NCBI RefSeq assembly: GCF_030815125.1 | Contig: NZ_JAUSWH010000020.1 | Location: 1 to 64,000, forward strand | Length of the DNA: 64,000 nt | Source of the DNA: Allorhizobium paknamense | Lineage (GTDB): Bacteria; Pseudomonadota; Alphaproteobacteria; Rhizobiales; Rhizobiaceae | Reading direction: 5' to 3' | Shown here: positions 24,894-34,138 of the stretch, in pieces | Layout: each line of letters starts with the position of its first letter | How positions within the stretch are numbered: position 1 is the first letter of the stretch | The notes under the pieces: model-generated | Database searches by the model: none | What the model saw: only the letters and a program-made list of their open reading frames with translations | Told to the model about the DNA's origin: nothing | Program-made: the position numbers and the translations under genes

Positions 24894-26751
24894 GGCTCAG
24901 CTTGTCCTTGTTCAAATAGACAACAAGCAAAGAGAGTGCCGCCGGTGTCATTCCATCAATACGTGCCGCCTGTAAAAGATTGGCAGGACGGATTTTTGAG
25001 AGCTTCTGCTTCAGTTCGTTGGATAATCCGGACAAGATCGTAAAATCGAAATCTGCCGGAATGGCGCGATCTTCCTCACGTTTGGTCTGGGCAATCTCGG
25101 CATTTTGCCGATCCATATAGACCGCATAGGACGCATGAATTTCCAATGCCTCTTGCAGCTTCGGACCAAGCTCTGCCAGTTCCGGCCAAACAGGCAGTAG
25201 CTTCTGGAGAGTCATTCCCGGGTAGGCGAGGAGTTCCGCCCCGCTGCGCCGCCGCCCATCCTGATTGACGGTGATGCCAAATTTTGCCGCTTCCTGAGGC
25301 GTCACCTGCCGCGCATCCAGCGTGTGTAGAGCTTCATCGAAATCCTGGCGGAAAGCGCTGAATTTCGCAGCGCGGTCTGCACCGACCAGCCCCAGTTCCA
25401 TTCCGAGAGGGGTCAGACGCATATCTGCATTGTCTACACGAAGCGACAATCGGAACTCCGCCCGTGAGGTGAACATGCGGTAAGGTTCTGCCACACCCCG
25501 GCTCGTCAGGTCATCGATCATCACCCCAATATAGGAATCGGCACGGCTAAAAGTGACCGGCTCCTGACCAGCTGCCCTTCGGGCAGCGTTCAATCCTGCA
25601 ACGAGCCCCTGGGCAGCAGCTTCTTCATACCCGGTGGTGCCATTGATCTGACCGGCAAGATAAAGACCCGAGAGGCATTTCAGTTCAAGACCGGGCGTCA
25701 GCTCACGCGGATCGACATGATCATATTCTATCGCATAGGCATGCTGAAGAATGGATACCCGCTCCAGGCCGGGCAGGGTGCGCATAAAAGCTTCCTGAAC
25801 ATCTTCCGGCAGAGATGTCGAAATTCCATTTGGATAGATGGTGTGATCATCCAGGCCCTCAGGCTCCAGAAACACCTGATGTCCATCCCGATCGCCAAAA
25901 CGCATGATCTTGTCCTCGATAGAGGGGCAATAACGCGGGCCTACTCCTTCAATCTGGCCGGAATACATAGCCGACAAATGAATCGAGTCGCGGATGATCT
26001 GATGCGTCGCATCCGTGGTCCTGGTGATTCCGCACTCGATCTGCGGATTTTGGATACCGTCTGTCATAAAGGAAAAGGGGACAGGATCTTCATCCGCCGC
26101 CTGCATTTCCAGGATCGACCAGTTGATTGTCCGACCATCGAGACGGGCCGGCGTCCCCGTCTTCAGACGCCCTAACCTTAAGCCCAGTTTTCCGAGGGTC
26201 GCGCTCAAACCGAGAGAAGGCGCCTCTCCCACTCGCCCGGCGGGGATCTTTTTTTGACCGATATGAATGAGCCCGCGCAGAAAGGTTCCTGTCGTCAACA
26301 CCACCGCACCGGTCGGCAAACGTTGCCCATTCGCCAGGATCACAGCTTCGACGCGCCCGTTCTTGACATCAAGGTCAAAAGCATCGCCTTCAATGATGGT
26401 GAGATTTTCCAGAGCTTCCAGCTGATCCTGTACAGCAGCTTTATACAGCTTGCGATCTGCCTGGGTGCGGGGGCCACGCACAGCTGGACCTTTCTTGCGA
26501 TTGAGAAGGCGAAATTGAATACCGGCGGCATCCGCACACACACCCATCAACCCACCAAGTGCATCCACTTCCCGAACCAGATGACCTTTGCCCAAACCGC
26601 CGATGGCAGGATTACAGGACATCACGCCAATCGTGTCGCGCCGATGCGTCACAAGCGCTGTTCTTGCGCCCAGGCGCGCAGACGCAGCCGCTGCTTCAGC
26701 GCCTGCATGGCCACCGCCAATGACAATGACATCAAATCCACTCTCTACCAT
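24883..26751 (-). CDS. mnmG: tRNA uridine-5-carboxymethylaminomethyl modification enzyme MnmG (GidA)
   Basis: MnmG is the FAD-dependent partner of MnmE in modifying the wobble uridine U34 of tRNAs. The N-terminal dinucleotide-binding motif is VIVIGGGHAGAEAA, followed by MSCNPAIGGLGKGHLVREVDALGG. The second FAD segment (LYLAGQINGTTGYEEAAAQG) lies near residue 370. Length is 622 residues. It sits directly downstream of mnmE, its complex partner. The 42 bp between them include most of a parS-like site. Confidence 0.97.
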   Translation of the reverse strand: MVESGFDVIVIGGGHAGAEAAAASARLGARTALVTHRRDTIGVMSCNPAIGGLGKGHLVREVDALGGLMGVCADAAGIQFRLLNRKKGPAVRGPRTQADRKLYKAAVQDQLEALENLTIIEGDAFDLDVKNGRVEAVILANGQRLPTGAVVLTTGTFLRGLIHIGQKKIPAGRVGEAPSLGLSATLGKLGLRLGRLKTGTPARLDGRTINWSILEMQAADEDPVPFSFMTDGIQNPQIECGITRTTDATHQIIRDSIHLSAMYSGQIEGVGPRYCPSIEDKIMRFGDRDGHQVFLEPEGLDDHTIYPNGISTSLPEDVQEAFMRTLPGLERVSILQHAYAIEYDHVDPRELTPGLELKCLSGLYLAGQINGTTGYEEAAAQGLVAGLNAARRAAGQEPVTFSRADSYIGVMIDDLTSRGVAEPYRMFTSRAEFRLSLRVDNADMRLTPLGMELGLVGADRAAKFSAFRQDFDEALHTLDARQVTPQEAAKFGITVNQDGRRRSGAELLAYPGMTLQKLLPVWPELAELGPKLQEALEIHASYAVYMDRQNAEIAQTKREEDRAIPADFDFTILSGLSNELKQKLSKIRPANLLQAARIDGMTPAALSLLVVYLNKDKLSHAV

Positions 26752-26780
26752 CTCTGCCTCTTTGCCTTCGCGGCTGGCAA

Positions 26781-26796
26781 TGTTTCACGTGAATCA
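26781..26796. other. parS-like site overlapping the mnmE stop codon
   Basis: TGTTTCACGTGAATCA matches the parS consensus at 15 of 16 bases. The mnmE TGA (read on the minus strand) is formed by bases 26794-26796 of the site. Confidence 0.9.
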
Positions 26797-28110
26797 TTTT
26801 CCCACGCAAAACTCGGAGAAAATCTTCCCCAATAATGTTTCGGTATCGACTCGACCAATCAACCTTGCCAGCGCATCTGAGGCGCTCCGCAGAAAATCAG
26901 CCCTGACCTCAAGCCCCAAATCATCTGCCAAGCTTGCCTGCACCCAATCCGCCGCGGCTCTCAACTGCTCGACATGTCGAAGACGGCTGGGAACCACGTC
27001 CATCGCACCACTGAAACGGTCTCGAACCGAATTCAAAATGGCCTGTTTGACATGCAGAATGTCCGTCTCATCTCGGGTATCCACCAGCATATCATAGGAC
27101 CGCGCAGCACTACCGGACATCGCATCCCGTTTGGTTCCAATCCGCAAGACATCAACCCCTTCGGGCAGAGAGATGTCTTCAGCTTGGCCTGTCACATCCT
27201 CAAGACATAACACAAGATCCGCCTGCTCCAGCTTCGCCAATGCGCGGCGGATACCTTCCTGCTCCACCACTTCATCGGTATCGCGAATGCCGGCGGTGTC
27301 ATACAGCCGAACCACATAACCTTCAAGATCCAGATCCGCCTGCAGGATATCCCGCGTGGTGCCTGCGTAATGGGTGACGATGGCTACGTCACGGCCTACG
27401 AGACCATTCATCAGGCTCGATTTCCCGGCATTGGGGGCACCGGCAATCACCACATGAAAACCGCCGCGTATAATTTCGCCGCGCTTTTCCCCGGCAATCG
27501 CCTGGAGCAATGCGGTGTGTAGCGCCTTGAGTTCGGGCCAGATACGTTCGGAAACGGAGCCTGGAATATCGTCCTCATCGGCAAAATCCAATTCTGCTTC
27601 GATCATTGCACGGCAGTGGATGAGCTTTTCCCGCCAGGCCGCATAGACTGCCGTCGCCTTCCCTTCCGCCTGTGCCAAGGCCTGCCGCCGCTGCATCTCC
27701 GTTTCGGCTGTCAGCAGATCGGCAAGACCTTCCACTTCCAGCAAATCCAGACGGCCATTTTCAAAGGCACGACGGGAAAATTCCCCGGCCTCAGCCAAAC
27801 GACACCCGGGATGCAGGGCAAGTTCAGCAAGACAGGCTGCCACCACAGCGCGGCTGCCATGTACCTGCCATTCTCCGCTATCCTCACCGGTGAAGGAATT
27901 GGGAGCCGGGAAAAACAGAACAAGCCCCTGATCCAGCAACAGACCGTCACGGGTGCGAATCGATCTAAAGGAAGCCTTCCGCGGTTCAGGCACACCGCCT
28001 GCCAACGTCTCCAGCAGGGCTCGAGTGTGAGGACCGGAAAAGCGGATCACCGCGATCCCCGAAGGCAACGCGCCCGAGGACAGGGCAAAGATCGTATCCC
28101 TGGCTATCAT
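26794..28110 (-). CDS. mnmE: tRNA modification GTPase MnmE (TrmE)
   Basis: MnmE is a K+-dependent GTPase that works with MnmG on tRNA U34. The N-terminal tetrahydrofolate-binding domain opens with DTIFALSSGALPSGIAVIRFSG. The inserted G domain has GAPNAGKSSLMN near 227, GTTRDI and DTAGIRDTDE near 275. The C-terminus is FCVGK; the Cys of this C-[I/V/L]-G-K motif is essential in the family. Length is 438 residues. It leads the minus-strand run mnmE-mnmG-rsmG-parA-parB, while rho lies upstream behind a hairpin. Confidence 0.97.
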   Translation of the reverse strand: MIARDTIFALSSGALPSGIAVIRFSGPHTRALLETLAGGVPEPRKASFRSIRTRDGLLLDQGLVLFFPAPNSFTGEDSGEWQVHGSRAVVAACLAELALHPGCRLAEAGEFSRRAFENGRLDLLEVEGLADLLTAETEMQRRQALAQAEGKATAVYAAWREKLIHCRAMIEAELDFADEDDIPGSVSERIWPELKALHTALLQAIAGEKRGEIIRGGFHVVIAGAPNAGKSSLMNGLVGRDVAIVTHYAGTTRDILQADLDLEGYVVRLYDTAGIRDTDEVVEQEGIRRALAKLEQADLVLCLEDVTGQAEDISLPEGVDVLRIGTKRDAMSGSAARSYDMLVDTRDETDILHVKQAILNSVRDRFSGAMDVVPSRLRHVEQLRAAADWVQASLADDLGLEVRADFLRSASDALARLIGRVDTETLLGKIFSEFCVGK

Positions 28111-28183
28111 TCCGGCAAAACCTCTGCGTTAAAATGCCCCGCCACACCATCAACCATGCTTGGCACGATTATCTCATAAATGC

Positions 28184-28215
28184 ATTTGGCCTCCGATCTG
28201 AGACCGAAGGCCAAA
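28184..28215 (-). terminator. Hairpin between rho and mnmE
   Basis: A stem of about 15 bp with a few G-U pairs (28185-28199 with 28201-28215, TTTGGCCT facing AGGCCAAA at the base) lies about 25 bp after the rho stop. The trailing T-run on the minus strand is weak. Confidence 0.55.
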
Positions 28216-28240
28216 AGACGTGAATCCGGCGAAGAATTGG

Positions 28241-29506
28241 TCAGGTGTTCATAGATTCGAAGAAGTCGCCATTGTTCTTCGTCTGCTTCAATTTGTCGAT
28301 CAGGAACTCGATGGCATCCGTGGTGCCCATCGGGGCGAGAATCCGGCGAAGAACGAAAATCTTCTGCAAGTCCTGACGCGGCACCAGCAAGTCTTCCTTA
28401 CGAGTCCCGGACTTGAGAATATCCATAGCCGGGAAGATGCGCTTGTCAGCGACCTTACGATCGAGGACGATTTCAGAGTTACCCGTGCCCTTGAATTCTT
28501 CAAAGATCACTTCGTCCATACGGCTGCCGGTATCGATCAGAGCCGTGGCGATGATCGTCAACGAACCGCCTTCCTCGATGTTACGCGCGGCCCCGAAGAA
28601 ACGCTTCGGACGCTGCAGGGCGTTGGCATCGACACCACCGGTCAAGACCTTCCCCGAAGAGGGAACGACGGTGTTATAGGCACGACCGAGGCGGGTGATG
28701 GAATCGAGCAGGATGACCACGTCACGCCCATGTTCGACAAGCCGCTTGGCTTTTTCGATCACCATTTCCGCGACCTGAACGTGGCGGACGGCAGGCTCGT
28801 CGAAAGTGGAGGAAACCACTTCACCGCGCACCGAGCGCTGCATATCGGTGACTTCTTCCGGACGCTCGTCAATCAGCAGAACGATGAGATAGCATTCCGG
28901 ATGATTGGCGGTGATGGAATGGGCGATGTTCTGCAGCAGAACGGTCTTACCCGTCCGCGGCGGCGCCACGATCAAGGCGCGCTGGCCCTTGCCGAGAGGG
29001 GCGACGAGATCGATCACCCGGGGCGACAGATCCTTGGAGGTCGGAACCTCCAGTTCCATCTTGAAGCGCTCATTCGGGTAAAGCGGCGTCAGGTTATCGA
29101 AATGCACCTTGTGCCGGATCTTTTCGGGATCCTCGAAATTGATCGTGTTGACCTTGAGGAGCGCGAAATAGCGCTCACCTTCCTTCGGTCCACGGATCGG
29201 ACCTTCCACCGTATCACCCGTCTTCAGGGAGAAGCGGCGGATCTGCGAAGGCGAGATATAAATATCGTCCGGGCCGGGCAGATAGTTGGCATTGGCCGAG
29301 CGCAGGAAGCCGAAACCGTCCTGCAACACTTCAACCACACCTTCCCCGATAATCTCGATGTCCTGGCTGGCCAGCATCTTCAGGATCGCAAACATCAGCT
29401 CTTGCTTGCGCATGGTGCTGGCGTTTTCGACCTCGAGCGATTCGGCAAAGGTGAGCAAATCCGTAGGCGATTTGCTCTTAAGTTCTTGAAGCTTCATTTC
29501 AGCCAT
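28241..29506 (-). CDS. rho: Transcription termination factor Rho
   Basis: Rho is the hexameric RNA helicase of factor-dependent termination. The N-terminal Rho-N domain and RNA-binding cold-shock fold are visible (EGVVEVLQDGFGFLRS, YISPSQIRRFSLKTGD). The ATPase has APPRTGKTVLLQNIA (Walker A), VLLIDERPEEVTDM and VVILLDSITRLGRAYN (Walker B). The Q-loop/R-loop region (GKVLTGGVDANAL) follows. The chosen ATG 29506 begins MAEMKLQELKSK, the usual rhizobial N-terminus; ATG 29497 is close by. Length is 421 residues. A leader of over 100 bases probably precedes it. Confidence 0.97.
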   Translation of the reverse strand: MAEMKLQELKSKSPTDLLTFAESLEVENASTMRKQELMFAILKMLASQDIEIIGEGVVEVLQDGFGFLRSANANYLPGPDDIYISPSQIRRFSLKTGDTVEGPIRGPKEGERYFALLKVNTINFEDPEKIRHKVHFDNLTPLYPNERFKMELEVPTSKDLSPRVIDLVAPLGKGQRALIVAPPRTGKTVLLQNIAHSITANHPECYLIVLLIDERPEEVTDMQRSVRGEVVSSTFDEPAVRHVQVAEMVIEKAKRLVEHGRDVVILLDSITRLGRAYNTVVPSSGKVLTGGVDANALQRPKRFFGAARNIEEGGSLTIIATALIDTGSRMDEVIFEEFKGTGNSEIVLDRKVADKRIFPAMDILKSGTRKEDLLVPRQDLQKIFVLRRILAPMGTTDAIEFLIDKLKQTKNNGDFFESMNT

Positions 29507-29660
29507 GAAGGGGACCACAGTTGGATAGATGTTCGGGAAGAGCGCGGGCCGCAGTTCGGTACTTTCGGCAGAACCGACAGGACAATAAGAGACACGCCGC
29601 GAGAGATAGGATGCGTGGAAAATAACGACGCGCCTCCGTTTTCGCAAGAGGCATTGCCGA

Positions 29661-29666
29661 ATTATA
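29661..29666 (-). promoter_or_regulatory. Possible -10 element for rho
   Basis: On the minus strand this reads TATAAT, about 155 bp before the rho ATG in the 292-bp rho-hemJ gap. No good -35 element sits at the right spacing, so support is limited. A promoter here would give a long 5' leader, which would suit the known autoregulation of rho genes by premature termination. Confidence 0.35.
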
Positions 29667-29798
29667 GGACATTCCAACAAAAATCGGGCAAATTTGAAGC
29701 AAGCAAGCGCGAAAATCCCGGGATTTTCAAGGATTTCCGCTTGTCCCCGTAAGGGTAAGGAGCAGGCATATGATTCGTACCCTTGTGAAAATAAAGGA

Positions 29799-30338
29799 TC
29801 AGAAGGGCTTCACGATGACCAGAATAACGATCACGATCATCAGCACGGTTGGCACTTCATTGAAAGCCCGCCAGTAACCGGGGGTTTTACGATAATCGCC
29901 TCGGGCAAAAGCCTTTGCGGTCACCCCGAAATATTCGTTGACCCCGGTGAGGCAAATCACCGCAGCGATCTTTGCATGCAGCCAGCCGCCCTGAAAACCA
30001 AAGACCGACCAGGCAAGGTAGAGGCCGAGAATCCAGGAAAGCGCCATGGCCGGACGCATGATCACGTTGATGAGGCGCCGTTCCATCACAGCGAAGGTTT
30101 CAGCCTGCACAGACCCCTTCGGGGCGTCGAAATGGTAGATGAACAGCCGCGGCATGTAGAGAAGCCCCGCCATCCAGGAAATGATGGCGATGACATGCAG
30201 GGCTTTCAGCCAGAGATAGGATTGCTCTGCCGTAGCGCTGTAGAAAAACAATCCCGCCAGCGCAAACAGCACCAGCGCAATGGCTGCCCGCCGTGCGGCC
30301 TTTTTTCCTTCGGTACGACCGGATTGGGGGCTGTTCAT
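29799..30338 (-). CDS. hemJ: Protoporphyrinogen IX oxidase HemJ
   Basis: HemJ is the membrane-bound protoporphyrinogen oxidase used by most alphaproteobacteria for the penultimate haem step. The 179-residue protein has about five transmembrane helices. The signature LKALHVIAIISWMAGLLYMPRL carries the conserved His, and IYHFDA and the final VPTVLMIVIVILVIVKPF also match. A short basic N-terminus precedes the first helix. Its start overlaps the hemE stop by four bases (ATGA), so the two haem genes are translationally coupled. Confidence 0.94.
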   Translation of the reverse strand: MNSPQSGRTEGKKAARRAAIALVLFALAGLFFYSATAEQSYLWLKALHVIAIISWMAGLLYMPRLFIYHFDAPKGSVQAETFAVMERRLINVIMRPAMALSWILGLYLAWSVFGFQGGWLHAKIAAVICLTGVNEYFGVTAKAFARGDYRKTPGYWRAFNEVPTVLMIVIVILVIVKPF

Positions 30339-31372
30339 CGAGGAGCTCCGCCACGCACGCGTGCCACCAGTTCCGTGACCGTCTCGGGCTTGGCCTGAGG
30401 CGTAATTCCATGGCCAAGGTTGAAGATCAGGGGTCCGTGGGCCAAGGCATCGAGAATACGGTCAATCCCCTCTGTCAGGGCCTCGCCGCCGGCGACGACG
30501 CGCATGGGATCGAGATTACCCTGAACCGGGCCTTCCTTCTGCAGATCGCGAGCGAAGGACAGAGGCACGGTCCAGTCGAGCCCTATCGCATCCGCGCCGG
30601 TCTTGCGGCGATAATCCTTGAGCAGAGTGCCCGCTCCCTTGGCGAAGGCAATGATCGGCGTTTCCGGATGGCGGCGTTTCAGGGCGTTGATGATGCGACG
30701 CATGGGACGAACACAGAAATCTTCAAAATCCTCTTCTCCGAGAACACCAGCCCAGGAATCGAAGATCTGCACCGCATCCGCGCCTGCCTCGATCTGTGCC
30801 GAAAGATAGTCGGCCGAGAGATCGGCCAGAATGTCGAGAAGGGTCAGAAATTCCTGACGATGGCGATAGGCAAAGAGCCGGGCTGGCGCCTGGTCCGGCG
30901 TGCCATGTCCGGCGATCATGTAAGTCGCAACGGTCCAGGGTGCACCGCAGAAGCCGAGAAGGGTGGTTTCCGAAGGAAGACCTGACCGGATACGCCGAAC
31001 TGCCTCGATCACCGGATCGAGATGCGGGAAAATCGGCAAGGCTTCGAGCGCCTTGATCTCTTCAACCGCAATCGGGGTCATTTGCGGGCCATGCCCTTCG
31101 GTGAAGGTGACATTCCGCTTCAAGGCATCCGGAATGACAAGGATATCGGAGAAAAGAATGGCCGCATCGAAACCATAGCGCCGGATCGGCTGCAAGGTGA
31201 CTTCCGTGGCGAGATCCGGATTGTAACAGAGATCGAGAAAGCTCCCCGCCTTGGCGCGTGTCTCCCGATATTCCGGAAGATACCGTCCTGCCTGACGCAT
31301 CAGCCACAGGGGCGGAGGGGACATGGTTTCTCCCTTCAGCACTCTCAGAATGGAACGCGGCACGACGGTCAT
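30335..31372 (-). CDS. hemE: Uroporphyrinogen decarboxylase
   Basis: HemE decarboxylates uroporphyrinogen III to coproporphyrinogen III. The signature PLWLMRQAGRYLPEYR lies near residue 22 and GFCGAPWTVATYM near 143. Conserved DSWAG near 207 and NLGHGI near the end are present. Length is 345 residues. It borders the replication origin, as hemE does in Caulobacter and Sinorhizobium, and reads away from it into hemJ. Confidence 0.97.
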   Translation of the reverse strand: MTVVPRSILRVLKGETMSPPPLWLMRQAGRYLPEYRETRAKAGSFLDLCYNPDLATEVTLQPIRRYGFDAAILFSDILVIPDALKRNVTFTEGHGPQMTPIAVEEIKALEALPIFPHLDPVIEAVRRIRSGLPSETTLLGFCGAPWTVATYMIAGHGTPDQAPARLFAYRHRQEFLTLLDILADLSADYLSAQIEAGADAVQIFDSWAGVLGEEDFEDFCVRPMRRIINALKRRHPETPIIAFAKGAGTLLKDYRRKTGADAIGLDWTVPLSFARDLQKEGPVQGNLDPMRVVAGGEALTEGIDRILDALAHGPLIFNLGHGITPQAKPETVTELVARVRGGAPR

Positions 31373-31774
31373 GAGGACCCTTTCAAATTATAAAAGAAAA
31401 GAGAATCTTCTTTTTCTATTTCTAAGACTCTGTGAGTAGCAAGGCTTAATGCCAATCCACACATCGAACCCAGTCACAGGGTTTCCGGATGAATGAAGGG
31501 ACCGGAATCGGGAAAGATCGACCATTCTGTGAATCAATGCGAAAAAAGCTTCTGTCTCAATGGCATGGCATTTTCAGGACGTAGGGCAAACTGTGGATAA
31601 AAGCAGGATCGTGTTCAGAATGCTTCCAGCTCTTTGCGCTATCCACAGGGTTAAGGAATCCCTTTCCCGTTAGGTTACTTCTGTGGAAAAAACGGGGTCT
31701 TTCCCCTTGTCAAAGACCCGCCTCTGCCGCTAGCTCCCCCTGTCCCAGCTTTTCAACAGGCGGATCAGGATAGC
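31373..31774. other. oriC: Chromosomal replication origin oriC (hemE - DUF299 intergenic region)
   Basis: This 402-bp gap between divergent hemE and the DUF299 gene has the location of Caulobacter-type oriC. DnaA-box-like 9-mers: a perfect TTATCCACA on the minus strand at 31592-31600, CTATCCACA at 31639-31647, TTTTCCACA (minus) at 31682-31690 and CAATCCACA at 31453-31461. An AT-rich stretch at 31381-31425 could be the unwinding element. Five GANTC sites (31403, 31426, 31505, 31531, 31656), targets of the CcrM methylase, cluster here. Two pairs of genes read away from it and parS sites flank it. Confidence 0.88.
31592..31600 (-). promoter_or_regulatory. Consensus DnaA box
   Basis: The minus strand reads TTATCCACA, identical to the strong DnaA box. 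It is the best of four candidate boxes in the hemE-DUF299 gap. Confidence 0.85.
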
Positions 31775-32596
31775 GTGGAGAACCGAAAAAACTTCTTCCA
31801 TCTGCATTTGATTTCGGACTCGACCGGAGAAACGCTGATCTCGGCCGGGCGGGCCGCAGCCGTGCAATTTTCCCACTCCAGCCCTATAGAACATGTCTAT
31901 CCGCTGATCCGTAACAAGCGTCAGATGGCCTCTGTGCTGGAGGCCATCGATCGCGAGCCCGGCATCGTTCTTTATACGGTCGTCGATCAGGACCTTGCCG
32001 CTATCATCGATGAAGGCTGTGCCCGGTTGGGGGTTCCAAGCGTCAATGTTCTCGAACCGGTCATCGGGACGTTTCAAACCTATCTTGGCCCTCTGGCGCG
32101 CCGGCGCGTCGGTGCGCAATATCGAATGAATGCCGAATATTTTGCCCGCATCGAAGCCTTGAATTACGCGATGGATCATGATGACGGCCAGATGGCGGAT
32201 GATTACGATCGGGCGGATGTGGTTCTGGTTGGGATTAGCCGCACGTCAAAAACCCCCACCTGCATCTATCTTGCCAATCGCGGCATAAAGGCTGCGAATA
32301 TACCGATTGTTCCCGGTGTGCCCTTGCCATCTGCACTGCTGGCGGCAACAAAGCCGCTGATTGTTGGACTGATTGCCACTTCGGACCGGATCTCACAGGT
32401 GCGCGGCCATCGCGAACTGGGTCATGGACAGGGATTTGATCCCGGTGATTATACCGATCGTGCCAGTATCGTTGAAGAGCTGAAATACGCCCGCATGCTC
32501 TGTGCCCGTCATAACTGGCCACTGATCGATGTCACGCGACGGTCTATCGAGGAAACGGCAGCAGCCATCGTTGCGCTGCGACAGAAGCTGCGTTAG
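31775..32596 (+). CDS. Pyruvate,phosphate dikinase regulatory protein (DUF299 kinase/pyrophosphorylase)
   Basis: Proteins of this family add or remove phosphate on a threonine of pyruvate,phosphate dikinase or PEP synthase, switching the enzyme with ADP and phosphate. The signature LHLISDSTGETL opens the protein and the P-loop-like GISRTSKTPTCIYLANRG lies near residue 152. Length is 273 residues. The start is GTG at 31775 with AGGA four bases upstream. It is the classic gene next to oriC opposite hemE. No dikinase gene is in this window, so the target is inferred. Confidence 0.93.
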   Translation: MENRKNFFHLHLISDSTGETLISAGRAAAVQFSHSSPIEHVYPLIRNKRQMASVLEAIDREPGIVLYTVVDQDLAAIIDEGCARLGVPSVNVLEPVIGTFQTYLGPLARRRVGAQYRMNAEYFARIEALNYAMDHDDGQMADDYDRADVVLVGISRTSKTPTCIYLANRGIKAANIPIVPGVPLPSALLAATKPLIVGLIATSDRISQVRGHRELGHGQGFDPGDYTDRASIVEELKYARMLCARHNWPLIDVTRRSIEETAAAIVALRQKLR

Positions 32597-32685
32597 GGGA
32601 TTTAGGTGTGTGATGAAGAAAAATACAACTTAATGTATACGGTTTCTGCCGCTTCATGCCCGCGCCTACCAACTAGGATCGTATC

Positions 32686-33285
32686 ATGACTGCCCCGCTT
32701 GTTCTCGCCTCCACCAGTCCCTTTCGAAAGCAGCTTCTCAGCAATGCCGGGCTCATTTTCGATAGTGTTGCACCGGCTATCGACGAGCGTGAGGTGGAAG
32801 GTCGGGCGGAACACCAGGGGCTTTTGCCGGATGCGCTTGCCTTGCTGCTGGGCCGGGAAAAAGCCTTGTCCGTCAGTCGTGACAGGCCGGAAGCCCTCAT
32901 CATCGGCGGTGACCAGACCATGAGCCTTGGCGCACGTCTCTATCATAAGCCTGCCAACAGGGCGGCGGCGCGGGATCAATTGCTATCGCTGCGGGGGCAG
33001 ACCCACGAGTTGAACAGCGCCCTTGCCTTTGTGCGCGATGGCGCGGTTATCTGGGAACATGTCAGCAAGGCGCGGCTCACCGTGCGGTCTTTCAGCGAAG
33101 CATGGCTGGATGATTATCTGGACCGTGCCGGAGACAGGGTGCTCAAAAGCGTCGGCGCCTATCAGATCGAGGGATTGGGCATCCAACTCTTTTCGGCCAT
33201 CGAAGGTGACTACTTTACCATTGTTGGCGTGCCGCTTCTGCCCATGTTGGCTAAGCTTCGCAGCTTGGGACTGATCCATGACTGA
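32686..33285 (+). CDS. maf: Maf family nucleotide pyrophosphatase
   Basis: Maf/YhdE/YceF proteins hydrolyse non-canonical or modified nucleoside triphosphates and are linked to division arrest. The motif LASTSPFRKQLLSNAG lies near residue 6, DEREVEGRAE near 35, GGDQTMSLG near 72 and YQIEGLG near 160. Length is 199 residues. The sequence alone does not settle the preferred nucleotide. Its last eight bases overlap the aroE start, and the stop codon is part of a parS-like site. Confidence 0.93.
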   Translation: MTAPLVLASTSPFRKQLLSNAGLIFDSVAPAIDEREVEGRAEHQGLLPDALALLLGREKALSVSRDRPEALIIGGDQTMSLGARLYHKPANRAAARDQLLSLRGQTHELNSALAFVRDGAVIWEHVSKARLTVRSFSEAWLDDYLDRAGDRVLKSVGAYQIEGLGIQLFSAIEGDYFTIVGVPLLPMLAKLRSLGLIHD

Positions 33286-34138
33286 TTCACGTGAAACATT
33301 TTCGGCACAGGCTTTTGTTGCCGGCTATCCGATCAAGCATTCCCGGTCGCCGCTCATCCATGGCTATTGGCTGAAAGCCTACGGAATTGCAGGTGCTTAT
33401 GAGACCGTCGAGATAAAGCCTGAGAATTTTCCGGCCTTTATGGCGCAGTTGCGGAATGGAGAATCCGGCTACCGAGGTGGCAATGTCACCATCCCGCACA
33501 AGGAAGCAGCCGCGCATCTTGCCGATCACGTCGATGAGATTGCGCGGGAAATTGGCGCGGCCAATACGCTGTGGCGGGAGGATGGGCGCATTCTGGCCAC
33601 GAACACCGACAGCTACGGCTTCGCCGCCAATCTGGATCAGCAGCAGCCGGGATGGGATCGTGCTTCGACAGCGGTGGTTCTAGGGGCGGGCGGGGCCAGC
33701 CGGGCCATCATCCAGGCGGTGCGGGACCGGGGTATCAAGGATATCCGCATCGTCAACCGTACGGTGGAACGGGCACAGGAATTGGCGGATCGATTTGGCG
33801 AAACCGTTTCTGCCCATGGCATGGCCGCCTTGCAGGAGGTGTTGGAAGGCTGTGACCTCTTCATCAACACCACCTCGCTCGGAATGAAGGGCGAGCCTTT
33901 TCCCGCCATCGCGTGGGACAGGTTCCCCTCTCATGCTGTGGTGACCGATATCGTTTATGTACCATTGAGGACCGAGATGCTGCGGCAGGCGGAGCAAGCG
34001 GGCCTGGCAACCGTGGATGGCCTCGGCATGCTGCTGCATCAGGCGGTTCCCGGTTTTGAAAAATGGTTCGGGCGCCGCCCTGTCATCACCCCGGACCTGC
34101 GGCAATTGATCGAGGCCGATCTGGAGGCGCATGGGTGA
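33278..34138 (+). CDS. aroE: Shikimate dehydrogenase
   Basis: AroE reduces 3-dehydroshikimate with NADPH in the shikimate pathway. Substrate-site motifs are GYPIKHSRSPLIHGYWL near residue 15, GGNVTIPHKE near 68 (catalytic Lys) and NTDSYGF near 110 (catalytic Asp). The NADPH loop is VLGAGGASRA near 132. Length is 286 residues. Codons 3-7 (DSRET) are a parS-like site. It overlaps maf upstream, and its stop is shared with the GTG of coaE. Confidence 0.96.
   Translation: MTDSRETFSAQAFVAGYPIKHSRSPLIHGYWLKAYGIAGAYETVEIKPENFPAFMAQLRNGESGYRGGNVTIPHKEAAAHLADHVDEIAREIGAANTLWREDGRILATNTDSYGFAANLDQQQPGWDRASTAVVLGAGGASRAIIQAVRDRGIKDIRIVNRTVERAQELADRFGETVSAHGMAALQEVLEGCDLFINTTSLGMKGEPFPAIAWDRFPSHAVVTDIVYVPLRTEMLRQAEQAGLATVDGLGMLLHQAVPGFEKWFGRRPVITPDLRQLIEADLEAHG
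33283..33298. other. parS-like site at the maf/aroE junction
   Basis: TGATTCACGTGAAACA matches the parS consensus at 15 of 16 bases. Its first three bases are the maf stop codon and the rest encodes the AroE N-terminus. It is about 1.6 kb from oriC, on the side opposite to parAB. Confidence 0.9.

Noticed and set aside
31526..31534. Extra DnaA-box-like 9-mer (TGATTCACA on the minus strand)
   Set aside because: There are too many differences from TTATCCACA to count as a DnaA box.
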